Source: Xylogone sp. PMI_703
Lineage: Eukaryota; Ascomycota; Leotiomycetes
Direction: 5' to 3'
Length of the DNA stretch: 64,000 nt
NCBI GenBank assembly: GCA_021399445.1
Contig: JAJTUQ010000002.1
Coordinates: 4,402,001-4,466,000 of the forward strand
Shown: positions 20,854 through 33,186 of the stretch, in pieces
Numbering within the stretch: the stretch's first letter is position 1
How the letters are laid out: every line of letters begins with the position of its first letter
Translations under genes and position numbers: made by a program
Notes under the pieces: generated by a model
Told to the model about the DNA's origin: nothing
Seen by the model: only the letters and a program-made list of their open reading frames with translations
Databases searched by the model: none

Positions 20854-23800
20854 ATGTCAAGCTCCCCTTCTGAGCCCGAAAATGCCGCATCCGTCGCCGA
20901 ATCGGTGAGATCTGGCCCGGCCCAGCTCGATATCCATAAGAGCCCCGACGACGGCCAGAGCCAGGACAGAACCACGACTCTGCGATGGACGCCTCCCTCC
21001 CGCTCCAGCTCTAACCCCACTTCCCTCCTGACCCAAGGCCTCAACAACCGACCGGTATCCGTACCAGCAGTGCCCTCTGATATACCTGAGCCAGGAACCA
21101 CCCTCTCCTCCAGCGTTCCTCGAAAGCCCTCCGTGCCATCCTTGCAGCCACCACCCAGCTCTTTGTTTACACTTCCTGAGGAGGACAGCCAGCATGATGG
21201 AGTCTATAAGTTAGAGCCCCAGGACGCGCCTTCCAACATGGCAATGGTCGCCCCAGCACCGGCTGGTGATGTCGGGCCGCATAGGGTTGATGCCCCGCAA
21301 AATGGGATGAGTAGTGAGGTAAACATGCATGACATGGCCCATTTCAACACCCTACTTTCAAACCACCAAGATCTGTTGACCAGAGCCCGAGGACGCGGGA
21401 CATCCTTGGAGAGAACTGAAAAGGAGAAGCGGGTTCCACTTACACCACAACGATCTTATTCACTGAATCCTGGGGATACGGGCATGTCTCATTCTCCTAT
21501 TATTCCATTGAGCCCAGAAGGGGAGTCCATATCCAACAACCCGCCAGTTGAAGGTGTTCGGGCGTCTTACCGCTCCTGGAGAGATGTTCGCCCTGGTGTG
21601 TCGGCCGAGAAGGCTTGGTCGATCGGTGGACAAGGAGGAGATGATAGCGAAGGCGGACAGGTGGAGAGGTCGATAACAGAAGCTCTCGCTGGTGTTGAGC
21701 CAAATAGTCGTAGTCGAAAAGCAAGTCACAGTTTACGATTCTTCAAGGAAGGTCTTCCTGAGGATTCTTCAAGAAAGAAGGATAAACACAGAGGACGATC
21801 CAAGGAAAGCACGTCTCACGGTCCGAGGGCTAGCCTTGATTTGCATTCACACCATGATTCAGATCACCCTCCCACACTGTCATCCAGTCGTACATCAAGC
21901 CGGCCAAGTGCTTTGCCGTCCCCAATTGATCCTATTGATATCTGGCCTGGGGATGTATCTAAAACAGGCACAGCTATCCAGCAGAGTCTGAATCCAACGG
22001 AAGGTCTGGCACCTGAAGGCGAATACTATGATCCATCCAACACTATTGAAACGATCCCGGAGAATCAGCTCAAGACTATGCCTCCTCAACTACTAGAAGA
22101 AATTCGAAGGTTTCACAATCTAACTCCCGGTGCAGGCAAAGGCTCGTCATTTTCAAAAAGCATACCACTTACCCAAGCAGAGAAGTTAAAGTCACCCAAT
22201 GAAGAGCAACAAGACCGTGAAGATAAAGATTCCGACGGTGCTGAATTGTCACCAGTTAAAAGCTGTGATGATGATGAATCAGGCGAAGAGCACATCTCGT
22301 CTGCACTGTTTGTACCTCATCAAACTTCACCAGATCGCGAAGACGATGAAGAGAACATCGCGGGTGCATCGAGGAAGAGCTCGGATTCTCAGCAATGGTT
22401 GGAGAAACATGAAGTTCTACCACAGGAGGTGGACGACGAGCATGCCAACGAAGAACTAAAAGGTCGAGCGCAGCCCCAGTCTACTCGTCTTGAGAAGCCT
22501 CCGCAGGCGGACTATGAAGGTTATTTCCCAGATACGGCTTCAACTGATCAAGAGTCTCACGATGATACCGGCTACACAACAAGAGGGGAAGAGTCAAACT
22601 TCACAGACGATCCGGATCTTACACCGACGGAGTCATTTAAGCAAGGTGCCACGTTTCCAAATGCTCTAAAAAGAGAGGTTCGTGATCGACAACAGAAACG
22701 AAAACGGCCATTAGAAGCCATTGAACTCATTCCCTACAAGCATCAAGTTGGAGGGCATACAACAATGTGGCGGTTTTCGAAGCGTGCTGTGTGCAAACAG
22801 TTGAATAACCGCGAAAATGAGTTCTATGAAAAGGTTGAACAATATCACCCACAACTCCTGAAGTTCTTACCAAGGTATGTGGATGTTTGCTTTTTCCTGC
22901 CCCCTCAACTAGCCCATTGCGGAAGCTGAGTCTTTCCAAAGACCCCACAACTGTGCCCCTATACCACAATCAAGTTTCATTTTGCTAACGAAATAATTTC
23001 ATTTTTATATTAGATATATCGGTGTTCTCAATGTTACTTTTGAGAAACAACAACGCCGAAAAGCCAGCAGTAAAAAGGACGTCGCCGAGACCCCGGCTGA
23101 GCTTAAGCAAGACAAGGAAGAGATTTCCGGAGGTTCACAAGACAACCACGTGGATTCCTCGGCAGTAGCCGAGAATACGATAGTTGATCAGCCAACAGAG
23201 TCCAGAAGAGTCATCAGCCAATCTCTACAATCATCATCGGTCCCCATTCCTAAGGTTACGTTTGCGGATAACAGGCACATTATCCCAACAAGCCTCTTGC
23301 AGCCTCCAGTACCGTTCTTAGATCTCCAGCGGTCCAAAAGCGATGTAACTTCACTGTCGACCAATCGCCACGCGCGAACCCAATCACTAAAAGATGACAA
23401 CCCTCTCAATCGGCCATCCCTGTCCGAAAAACATGCTGTCAGTTGGGGAGCAACAACTGTCAATAAAAAACTGCGGAACGAAGTTTTCGGCGAAGCCTTC
23501 TTACAGCAGCCTATCCCAATTCATAGACATAAAAGACCTGCATCTCAGCATAGGACCTTGGGCAAGAAAAAGCATAGTCTCAGGGCCTCAAGTTCAGATC
23601 CCAATTTGAAGCCAGCTAAACAGGATGTTGATGGTTCTGGGGAGAAGTCTATCAGAAGACAGGCAATTGAGACTGCAGCGGAACGGAAGAATTTGATCGC
23701 TCCTCTTACTAGTATTAATGGGCATGCGTCCGATGAGGAAGGGGAGTTGGAATTCGATGGCAAAGCTGGCACTAGTGCTCCAGAGCCAGAAATTGCACGT

Positions 23801-24925
23801 TCCAGTAGTCCCAAGGGTAGACGTCCGAGGCGTTATTCTAGTGGAGGTCTTCGACGGAAACCAGTAGATGATGGCCAGAGCCGAGGGAACCTCAAGTATT
23901 TCGAGGAGGCCGATGATGCCGGTTATAAGGGAGATGTGGAAGACGTATTCCACATGGATGCTGATGCATCTAACCACCAGAAGGAAGTCTCACCCTCCAA
24001 GGAACCAACCAATATGCCCACCGAGAATGCTCATGATTCACTGCATAGCGCGCCCACGGATATTGAACAGGGCACAATGCTTCCTGCAAGTGCTATACCT
24101 CCACCACTTTTAGACTCGCATCGGCCAGTGAATCCTAAGGAAGCGCAGACTCACCGGGACTCTCGAGTCGAGTATTTTCTCCTACTCGAAGATCTGACTG
24201 CAGGCATGAAGCGGCCCTGCATTATGGATCTCAAGATGGGGACACGTCAGTATGGTGTAGATGCCAACGAGAAAAAGCAAAAATCGCAACAGAAGAAATG
24301 TGCAGAAACTACATCAAGGGAGCTTGGCGTGAGGGTCTGCGGCTTGCAGGTTTGGGACTCCAAGACTCAAAGCTATATTTTCCAAGATAAATACTTCGGG
24401 AGAGACCTAAAAGCAGGCCGCCAATTCCAGGATGCACTGACACGGTTCTTATATGATGGTGTAGATTATAGCAGTGTTCTACGTCACATACCTACTATTA
24501 TTCGCAAACTTTCTGAACTTGAGATCATCATACGTAGTCTGACTGGATACCGGTTTTACGCTGCTAGTCTTTTGATGTTTTACGATGGCGATGCAGGAGG
24601 CGAATATGAGAGCGACAGTGCACCTATTGAAAGAGAACCCAAGGGAACTAGGAAAGAGATTGACTTCAAGATTGCCGATTTTGCAAATTGTATCACAAAA
24701 GAAAATATTAGTTCAACAGAAAAACCTTGCCCACCAAGACATCCTGATCTACCAGATACTGGTTTCTTGAGAGGCCTAAGGAGCCTCAGGAAATATTTCC
24801 TGGCAATTCAAAAAGAGATTCAGGCTAAGGAGATGGATAAATATGATCCAGAAAAGCGGAATGGTTTGTTATCAGCCGATCTATTGGCCGAGGACGAGGA
24901 GGATGAGGGAGGTATAAGTTACTGA
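20854..24925 (+). CDS. KCS1: KCS1-like inositol hexakisphosphate kinase
   Basis: Two exons (20854-22874, 23014-24925; intron GTATGT..TAG) give 1,310 residues. The long N-terminal half is Ser/Pro-rich and disordered. The split kinase domain starts near the exon junction (KHQVGGHTTMWRF, then PRYIGVLNVTF across the intron). It then carries the inositol-polyphosphate-kinase signature PCIMDLKMGTRQYG (PxxxDxKxG) near residue 1,073, GYRFYAASLLMFYDGD and the late EIDFKIADFAN motif. Family knowledge: Kcs1 makes 5-diphosphoinositol pentakisphosphate (IP7) from IP6, controlling phosphate, ribosome and stress programmes. ATG 20854 is the first in-frame methionine. The two-part domain and large linker match fungal Kcs1. 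Confidence 0.93.
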
Positions 24926-25536
24926 GCGTTCCTTATGTTATGATGGATACAGGAAGATCCAAAAGTTTTTCCGGTATGAAAATTTCCTTTAAGGATTCGG
25001 ATGGGCGTCTTATAAAGGCTCTTGAATTTGCATTTTATACGGAGTAGGGTTTGGGGTTTGGGGTTGGGCCTGCGCATACCCTTTGCATTGTTTACTGGCG
25101 TTTGTTTTTGGAAGGCATAATGGCTTCATGTCTACCTATTTTTCGAGGAAGTTCTAGTCACGCTTTAGTATTGATACCTGCTTTTCAGCATACCTTACAC
25201 AGTAAGACGTTGATTAGCTCTCCTTCGCTGGACATAATTAAGCTCTATTTACTAAATTGAAATATGTTATATGATTTTGCAACTAATACTTTGAATTGAA
25301 CCTTCAGAGCCCCCTTAATTTTGTACTCCAGAAAAGGGGGGAGGATGCATTTTAATCACGTGACCACGTGATATGACGCTAAAGCCGGGACACGTCTATT
25401 CTAAGTGTGGCAGTCGCGGTATGATTCGCAATGCCGATTAGATACGTGGAAAGTATTGGTGATAATCCAGCAATCAATAGCTATAAAGCTCCTTGCTTCT
25501 CTGTTTTGCTGTGACACAACATACACCCTAGCTACC
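24926..25536. other. Intergenic region with E-box pair
   Basis: Holds the KCS1 3' end and the EME1 promoter. Two CACGTG boxes are present; no gene was seen. Confidence 0.6.
25357..25370. promoter_or_regulatory. Twin CACGTG E-boxes upstream of EME1
   Basis: CACGTG occurs at 25357-25362 and again at 25365-25370, two bases apart, about 170 bp upstream of the EME1 start. In fungi this core is bound by bHLH factors such as Cbf1 or Pho4-type proteins. Binding here is inference. Confidence 0.4.
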
Positions 25537-27577
25537 ATGCCTGTCGACGTCATTAATCTCCTTTCTTCAAGTCCCGATGTAACCGATAAATTCTCCACAC
25601 TCCCTCCTTCCAGAGTACCATACGCAAACAACAAGCACAATAATGTCGAGACAAAATCAGCAAAGGACGACTGGTTTGTCCTTTCTTCCGATGATGACGT
25701 ATCCAAAAATACGTATCCTGAATTGTCTACGACTATACCTGTAAACACCGCCTCTACGAAGTCTACCAGTATAGCCAGTATTGGTAGTAGAAATGGAGTT
25801 ACGAATACTGCACATGCAAAACCCACGACGACGAAAGACACCATTGATGGCTACCCTTCTATATTATCCGACGACTTCCCAAGCCCATCAAAACTAGATG
25901 AATTACTTCTTCCGAATCCCAAGAGAAGACGACTAGATTCCTCTCCAGAGCCATTGCCATTGAGATCTACCGCCACCAATGGCGCAAACGGAGATAAAGC
26001 GAGGGGATTCAAGAGATCTGTATCGAACATGGAAACGGTGTCAAAACCTATTGCAGCGCGTCGAGTTGTTAGTGCAGGGTTAAAGAGATCGAGCACAATA
26101 GCGACACATTTGGATAGCGATCCCATCGTCTTCACAAGTTCCCCAGATGCGTCTACAGCCATCAATCGCAAGACTACAAATCGCAAGAATCGTGAGATAG
26201 GAGGAATAGAGATTGAAGATCGGTTCGACAGAAATGGAGCCTCAATATCGAGCCGCAAAGCGAAGGTTAGCGACAGAGATTTTGGTATCGACGATTCAGA
26301 TAGCGATCTTCCTGACATTGGCGGACTGGCAAGCTACAAACCGAAATACACTTATTCTTATTCCAATTCATATGAAGACTCGCAAGACATTTCCACGAAA
26401 TCTAAATCGACAAAAACTTCTGAAGACAAAAAGGTAGAACGAAAGAAGAAATCCGAAGAAAAGGCTCTTGAGAAAGAAGCAGAAAAGGAGCGCAAACGTC
26501 TTGCGAAGGAAGAAAAGATACGAGAGAAGGAACGTGCTGCTGAGATAGCAAAAGTCAATACTCTGCGCACAGATAAGAAAGTCTCAGCACCAGAGATGAT
26601 TGTCGATATTCCTTCGTGTCTAGAGTCAAAATTTGTTGAGCAAGTGAAAACATTTCTCCGTCCGTTAAGCATTGAATATTCAGATTGGCAGAGTGATATC
26701 CCAATTTTCAAATGGCGAAGGAAGGTCGAGGCGGAGTTTAACAATGAAGCAGAGAGATGGGAACCCGTTCGACCGTACATCAAAAAAGAGAGACATGTTA
26801 TGTGTGTTATGCCTGCAAAAGATTTTGTGGATCTCGCTCTGGGGGCAGAAGGCAAAGATATTGATTCCCATGCGCTTCGTCTCAAAGCAAAATTCGATGG
26901 ATGTACCGTTATTTACCTGATTGATGGACTTGCGTCATGGATGAGAAAGAATAAAAATGTGAGAAATAGAGAGTTTACAGATGCCGTGAGAAGTCAAATG
27001 GTTGCCGAAGATAGTGCAGGCCAAAGAGGCAGGAAGAAGCAACAACCGGAATACGTTGACGAGGATATAGTTGAGGATGCATTGCTCAGGTTACAGGTTA
27101 TACATGGGGCACTAATCCACCACACTGCTTCCATGATCGAGATGAGCGAATGGGTTGTTGCATTTACACAACATATTTCTACCATCCCTTATAGGTAAGC
27201 TCATGTGGTATTTTCTTTTTGAGCAGTATATAAGCTAACAGCTTTGTTGGAGAAATCAAAAAGAGTCCTTAGATACCGGATTCTGCATGGAAACCGGTCA
27301 AGTGAAAACCGGTGATTCCCCATCCGATACATACGTCAAGATGCTCCAGGAAATCATTCGTATCACAGCTCCTGTTGCTTACGGAATAACAGCCGAGTAT
27401 CCAACTGTCCAGACCTTAGTTAAAGGACTAGAGAAGCACGGTCCGTTGGCGCTAGAAGATATTAGAAAAAGCGCAAATAAGGACGGTGGAGTAACTGATC
27501 GGAGGATTGGGCCAGCATTGAGCAAGCGGGTTTGGAAGGTATTTCTAGGGAGGGATGAGATGAGTTTGGATGTCTGA
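25537..27577 (+). CDS. EME1: EME1/Mms4, partner subunit of the Mus81 endonuclease
   Basis: Two exons (25537-27194, 27253-27577; intron 58 nt) give 660 residues; the junction reads PYR-NQKESLDTGFCM. The N-terminus is Ser/Thr-rich with the short VDVINLLSSSPD motif. A charged coiled segment (KKVERKKKSEEKALEKEAEKERKR) precedes the ERCC4-like region: KWRRKVEAEFN, HVMCVMPAKDFVDLA, CTVIYLIDGLASWMRKN. The C-terminal tandem-HhH-like part contains YPTVQTLVKGLEKHG and RRIGPALSKRVWKVF. Family knowledge: Eme1 pairs with Mus81 to cut branched DNA at stalled forks and recombination intermediates; it lacks the active-site residues itself. ATG 25537 was chosen over the frame extension, which has no upstream ATG. 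Confidence 0.93.
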
Positions 27578-27744
27578 ATGAACAGTATTTTAAAAGTATA
27601 TGATACCCTCTGAGATGAAACATTTTTTGTATTGTATATGGTAAGAGGTTTAGATTCGGTAGGCTCACGTCTCTGTTAGATTATTTATAATGAATCTATG
27701 CATATTTTTATTTTTCTTCTAACTTCTCTAATGACTAGCCCATA

Positions 27745-28752
27745 TCATCTCTCTATCTTTCCTACCATCCCTACATTCCCATATGAATCTACAATTCTCA
27801 CATCCGCCCCACCATCTGCATCCTCCTCATCCATCACAATCCGATATCTCTCCCCGCCATAAATGGGACTCGTAGCTCTATAGCTAATCTTTCTAGGGAA
27901 AATCATACCCTCGACTCCATCATTCTGCCCACCGCCCAAGACATCTCTCCAGAAATCGACAATGGACACTAAATTCAAGGGCCCATGGACCACAATCTCC
28001 CTATGTCCTTCCACCTTCCGACACCAATCCCTATCGTAGTGAATCCTATGCCCATTAAACGTGAGCGCCGAGAACCGGAACAACGTCACAGGAGTCTGGA
28101 CCAAATCCCTGGTATACCGACCCTCAGGCAGCGGTACCTCCTGCGCAGGCTTCGGCGGCGCAATATCAGCAGCTGATCTCCAATCCCCGTCGCCAATTAG
28201 CAGTTCAGGTCGGAAAATCCAGTTCCTGCGATCAATTAATGATACGCCGTGCTCATTCTCGAACGTCTTCTTGACGCCCACGACGACCATCTCCTCGCCT
28301 GCGCGCGTCTTCTTCCCAGCTGCAGACACCAGCTCCGTGGTCTCTGTTACTTCCTGGCCTATTCGAAGTGGATTCGTCGTCGTCCCGTCTGCTCCTCTCA
28401 CCCACTCGAGTTCTCCCCCGGCCCACATCCTGCGGGTGAAGGGCCGGGGAGGGTTGAACGAGGTGTCGGTGCCATCACGGCCGAGATCTTTTTCTAGTTG
28501 GGAGGGAGTGAAGTAGGCTAGATGCCATGTGGGTGGGAGAGGGGTATTTACAGACGGTAGGGAGGTGGATAGTTGGGTGCGGGAGAGGGTTGCAGCGAGA
28601 CGTTGGAGCTGATTCGCGTCGAGGAGTTGAGTGTGGGTGTGGGGTGGTAGGGATTGAGTTGCGGCGAGGAATTGTGCCGCTACGGCTGTTGCTGATGAGG
28701 ATTGAGATGGTGATGATGAGGTTGTGTGGAGTCGGCGGAGGAGCCGCGACAT
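27745..28752 (-). CDS. HTD2: HTD2-like mitochondrial 3-hydroxyacyl-thioester dehydratase
   Basis: Intronless, 335 residues. The N-terminus MSRLLRRLHTTSSS is a basic, Ser/Thr-rich presequence suggesting mitochondrial import. The middle carries FTRRMWAGGELEW and IDRRNWIFRP, and the C-terminal half the hydratase-2 type hot-dog motif FSALTFNGHRIHYDRDWCR followed by VHGPLNLVSIVDFW. This pattern belongs to the MaoC/FAS1-dehydratase-like proteins that include yeast Htd2, which dehydrates 3-hydroxyacyl-ACP in mitochondrial fatty acid synthesis. A mesaconyl-CoA hydratase-like annotation is also common for this family, so the substrate is uncertain. It is convergent with EME1 (167 bp). Confidence 0.85.
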   Translation of the reverse strand: MSRLLRRLHTTSSSPSQSSSATAVAAQFLAATQSLPPHTHTQLLDANQLQRLAATLSRTQLSTSLPSVNTPLPPTWHLAYFTPSQLEKDLGRDGTDTSFNPPRPFTRRMWAGGELEWVRGADGTTTNPLRIGQEVTETTELVSAAGKKTRAGEEMVVVGVKKTFENEHGVSLIDRRNWIFRPELLIGDGDWRSAADIAPPKPAQEVPLPEGRYTRDLVQTPVTLFRFSALTFNGHRIHYDRDWCRKVEGHREIVVHGPLNLVSIVDFWRDVLGGGQNDGVEGMIFPRKISYRATSPIYGGERYRIVMDEEDADGGADVRIVDSYGNVGMVGKIER

Positions 28753-29419
28753 GGTTGGGAATTGGGAATTGAAAGCATTGTGAAAGACAAGTTGAGCTTC
28801 ATATCTCTCATATATGTACTTTAGACAAAGCTCGTCATTGCCGAGGGAAGACGGAGTTGATAGGGTCTAGGTTATACCCGATTATTTCCTCAATCCTGGG
28901 GTAGCGAACGGGGATGGTGGGGTGCGGGATGGATCTATCTGCGCTCACTTCAATGAATTTGTGCAGTAAGAGCCTCAATGTTCCCGCAATCCAGTGATTA
29001 GTATCCCAAATTGGACTGCATCTACCCTCGCGTCAAGTATTTTGGTGGAGACCTTACTTCTGTCTCATGGACTTCTTTTCGTAACAGGTCTTGCACATAA
29101 AAGGTAATTGAATTAAAGTTATCAAACGACTGAATAACTTGACAGGTGCGAAATGCAACCATGCATAAATAACCCCCAGAACACCCATCCCCGATCTACA
29201 GTCTCCACCACAAAACAGCTAGCCTGAATTCTTGTGTCTGAGACATGGAAGAGCTCCGGCAGTGACATATTCAAATGACCTAACATGCATGCAGTATTGC
29301 CTCTATGGTATTGAAATGCAAATTATATCTCAAGAATATGCCTTAAAATTCATTAAAAGCGTGATGAGTATGAAAGTTGAAGAAAGCAGACTTTCTACAC
29401 TAAATGATCTTAGAGAAAC
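28753..29419. other. Intergenic region
   Basis: Spacer between the HTD2-like promoter side and the 3' end of the NLR gene. No gene or repeat was recognised. Confidence 0.6.
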
Positions 29420-32400
29420 TCAGCCCCCAATCTCAAGGTCGCATAACCATACCCTTCCAGAACTAGTGCCAAAAGCGACCTTTCCCCCTGATACTGCCGC
29501 ACACCGTGGTCGATACTCCGGCGGTATCAAAACCAGTTTCTCTGAATTATGTGTTATCCACATTTTATCTGAGCTTATCCCTACGATTTGATCCGAACCT
29601 ATTAAATCCAACAATGCCCTACCAGAGACGAAACAATACTCATCATAGCTATATGTGTCTCCGCCATTAACCAGCATATCATGGGGTTCGAATGTCTGTA
29701 AATGCTTGCCACTTCTCACATCCCGTATTTCTACCGTTGCACCGTCTGCATATAATAATGCAAGACGTGCTAGATTTTGTGAAAATGCTATAGCTTCAAC
29801 AGTACGGTCCTCATTGCATTTCAATGTTTGTATGCATCTACCACTCTTTGCATTCCAAATTTTTATGGTTCCATCTAATGAAGCTGATGCAACCAGTGTC
29901 GAATCATGTGAAAAATTAATCACATTGACAAAAATTGGATGTTTTTCCAGTTCTTGTAAGATTCTATTATTCATATCCCAAACTTTGATAGTATAGTCCA
30001 TTGAAGCCGATGCAAGCAGTCTAGAATCATGCGAAAAGACAACGGCGCAAACGCCACTGTTGTGGCCTTCGAATGTTTGCAAACAGTTTCCGGTAGTTAT
30101 ATCCCAAACTTTAACTGTGTGATCCCATGAGGTTGATGCAAGGAACTTGGAATCATGCGAGAAGGCTGCCGAAGTAGTATGACCGTTGTGACCTTTGAAT
30201 GTTTGCAAACAATTTCCAGTAATCGTATCCCAAATCTTAACCGTCTTGTCACCGGAGGCTGGTGCAAGCAGTTTAGAGTCATGAGAAAAAGCAACCGAGT
30301 GAACAGACCTATTATGACCTGTAAATGTTTGTTGACAATCGCCGTTAATTATATCCCAGATTTTGATTGTATGATCATCTGAACCGGATGCGAAGAATTT
30401 AGAATCATGAGTAAAAGCAAGTGAATTAACATCATCGTTATGGCCTCTAAGTGTTCTTAAGCATCTGCCAGTCTTTCCATTCCAAATTTTGATGGTCCGA
30501 TCCCTCGAACTTGACACAAGTAATTCAGAAATAGAAGACAAAATAACCGATAAAACGGCCCCATGATGGCCCTCAAGTGTCCTTAAGCACCCCCCAGTTT
30601 TGCTATCCCAAATTCTAATCGTCTGATCGTATGAGCCGGATGCAAGGAATTTTGAATCATAGGAGAAAACAACTGAATTCACAAATCCCCTATGGCCTTC
30701 AAGTGTCCTTAAGCAACTTCCAGTTTTGCTATCCCAAATCTTTATCGTCTCATCATCCGAACAAGATGCAAGCAATTCAGAGTTATGAGAGAAAATAACT
30801 GAACAAACACAGCTGCTATGACCTTCGAGTGTCTGTAAGCAAGGATTCCATTCATTTTCTATGCCCCACTGGATATTGATCGACTGGAACTTTTCTTTCT
30901 CGAAAAGAACTTTTATCAAGCTATGCCTTGGACTGAACAAGAGTGCAGATGCATATACTTGAAGGGGGTAGCTTTCTATCGCTTGCTTGTGATACATCAT
31001 GAATCGGCGTGCGTCTAGAACCAGTTTGCTCAATTGAAATGCATTTGTCGTTTTCTAAAGCATGTTATTATAATTGTTTGGAAGGGTAATTTCAGCATAT
31101 TAAAATCTACCTTAATTAAAGTCTCAAGCTTTTCCATTGAAATGATCCCTTCGGACATGCTTCTGCACAGGCTGAGAGCCTCAAGCCAGTGGATATATTT
31201 TTCTCTTATAAACATCTCGATAATACCTCCATCTTGCAGAGCAGCGTTAATGTCCCCACGAGAGCTCGAATTCCAGTCACATTCGTAGAGGTGATTAACC
31301 CAATAAATGCAAGAGTACCTTGACGTTTCTAATGGGTCAGGGTTTGGTTGTTTAACCTGCTCGATAGGATAGGACAATGTCTGTAAGTTATACATATCTC
31401 GATGTAAAGTCTTAGACATAGCCCAAAGTGACCTGGAAAAGATTGTATAATTTATTGCTGTGTTTCCAGATGGAAAGATTTTATCAGGTGCTTTCTTGGT
31501 TAAATAATCTTTCGCAGACTGATGTACCAAATATATAATGCCGTTTCGAACACTGATAAGTGAACCACAAGAATTAATGACCCCATCTAGATTTTCAAAT
31601 AGAATCTTAGGCTTGTCGATAAATAATGCCAATTCCTTTAAGGTAATAGGCCTATATACGGTTGTGACCAAGGCTAATATCTTTTTACAAAAATCTGCAT
31701 CGCGTGATTTGGACATTCTTTCTATCATCCGCTCGTAAAGAGAATCAAGTCCGGGCGGAAATGTGTTTAACTCTGCAAGAGCATGCCACTGTGTAATATC
31801 TTCGAAATGTTGACAAACCAAAGCAACCCAGAGGAAAGTGTTATTAGCATTTGAGAAGAAATGATTCAATATAGCATCTTGCGTTTTTTTGTTATACTGA
31901 TTCTGTTGTGCCAGTTTCTTAACTTTATGCCTGATATAGTTATTAACGGCGGTAGAAATAGATTCCGCGTTCAGCTCTAGGCAAAGAGTCATCTTATGCT
32001 CTGCTATTTCTAGCCGCCGTTCAATATCAAGCCAGTTACGGCTGGAGACAATCCATTTAACATGAGAAGACATGGATGACTTCTGTGTGATAAAATGCAG
32101 TAGTTTCGGCAAGTCTACTACACATTCATCAAGTGCATCAATAATCAAATAGACAGTCCTTTTTGCACTTAAATCTTGTAGAGTGTTTATCAAGAGCTCG
32201 GACAAGGCGGACCAGGCGTTGACGTCTTCGAAGAGAGCTTTACCAGCATCCTTGTACTTTTTCTGTATATGTGGGACGAGTGATGGTTGCTGATCAACAA
32301 GCATGTACAGGAGACCTCGTAACACAGCCGTAGCGCTATTAATTCGAGAATCGGTAGCCTGGCAGAAGAAATACGCCATAAGGCTCTTCCCGTCAGACTT

Positions 32401-32838
32401 GTCCAGTTCATTGATGATACCACAAATCAGCATTGTCTTTCCCTTACCGGGACCACCTTTGATCCACAGCAGGGGGCTTGGGCTCCGTTCCTCACGCCAT
32501 TCCTGGAAGTGGTCGTTGTCAAGGATCCAGCGGTACGAATCTACCAACAGGCCACCCTTCATTTCTTCGATCCGCCTCTTGTCATCTCTGGGGTCCGTAA
32601 GTCGGAGGTCAGTCAAACACTGGTCGCGATCGTGATTGATGACTTCATTAATAAACATCAGCAAAATCAATCCACTGAGACTAATATTTTAAGAGATTCA
32701 CCAACTTGGATTTCCACTGAAATTTCCTTGGATGACATGCCCACCAGCTGAAATACTACTCTGAAAGCTGTTTCCCTCTTGGACGATATTCTGCCCCCTC
32801 TCCTGCGCACTATTGCGGCTAAAGAGCCAGTTGAACAT
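29420..32838 (-). CDS. NACHT-WD40 NLR with N-terminal amyloid repeat
   Basis: Proposed exons 32838-32706, 32642-31111 and 31054-29420 join in frame to 1,099 residues. Exon 1 starts MFNWLFSRNSAQERGQ and carries one HET-s-type amyloid repeat (R0, residues 18-42). Then come the pre-NACHT motif CLTDLRLTDPRDDKRRIEE, Walker A GGPGKGKT at 107-114 and Walker B YLIIDALDEC at 209-218. After the second intron the junction IKKTTNAFQLSKLVLDARRF restores a family-standard linker. Eight to nine WD40 units follow from about residue 627. The first intron (donor GTTGGT, branch CTGAT, acceptor AAG at 32643) is the least certain part; an ATG at 32658 inside it could give a shorter form. Family knowledge: such STAND receptors oligomerise on a ligand and template amyloid folding of a partner effector. 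The effector candidate lies divergently 348 bp away. Confidence 0.88.
32713..32787 (-). other. Amyloid repeat R0 of the NLR
   Basis: Translates to VQEGNSFQSSISAGGHVIQG followed by N. It shares the pattern QxG-(S/N)-x-(F/Y)-(11 residues)-QGN with the two C-terminal repeats of the neighbouring effector. It sits within the first 42 residues of the receptor, the position R0 occupies in Podospora NWD2. It lies in a first exon of only 133 nt. Confidence 0.85.
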
Positions 32839-33186
32839 CTCTACTGCTGGAAGGCAGTGCAAGGATGACTTTAGCAGAAAGGAGGCGGGAATTGTAATTA
32901 ACTTCTACGTAGAAAATGATAAGGCTTTACCCTGCTGCCGAAATGATCCTACGTTTGAAGTCGTGAAGCTACGTGGTGGCAGTGTTTGTGAGCCTACGCC
33001 CAGCTATGTCGCTGAACGATGGGCAGTAATCGTGAGTTGGTGGATCTTTAACACTGCGTTACACTGCATAATGGGTGCTGAGAGGCTGCCACGTTTGCAG
33101 CCACTGTTGATTTTAGAATGTATTCAAGGGGGCTTTCTCGAATTTCTCTTCCCTCGTCTGAAACCGAAGATCTAAACTAGCTGAGA
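32839..33186. promoter_or_regulatory. Bidirectional promoter, NLR / amyloid effector
   Basis: The 348 bp between divergent ATGs (32838 minus, 33187 plus). Co-expression of receptor and effector is expected from this arrangement. An open frame across it (32813-33175 plus) has no family features. Confidence 0.65.

Noticed and set aside
31030..32670. Reading the NACHT and WD40 parts as two separate genes
   Set aside because: A 56-nt intron (31055-31110, GTAGAT..TAG) joins them in phase and recreates the usual NACHT-WD40 linker sequence.
32813..33175. Plus-strand 120-residue open frame
   Set aside because: It lies over the NLR first exon and the shared promoter, antisense to R0, with no family features.
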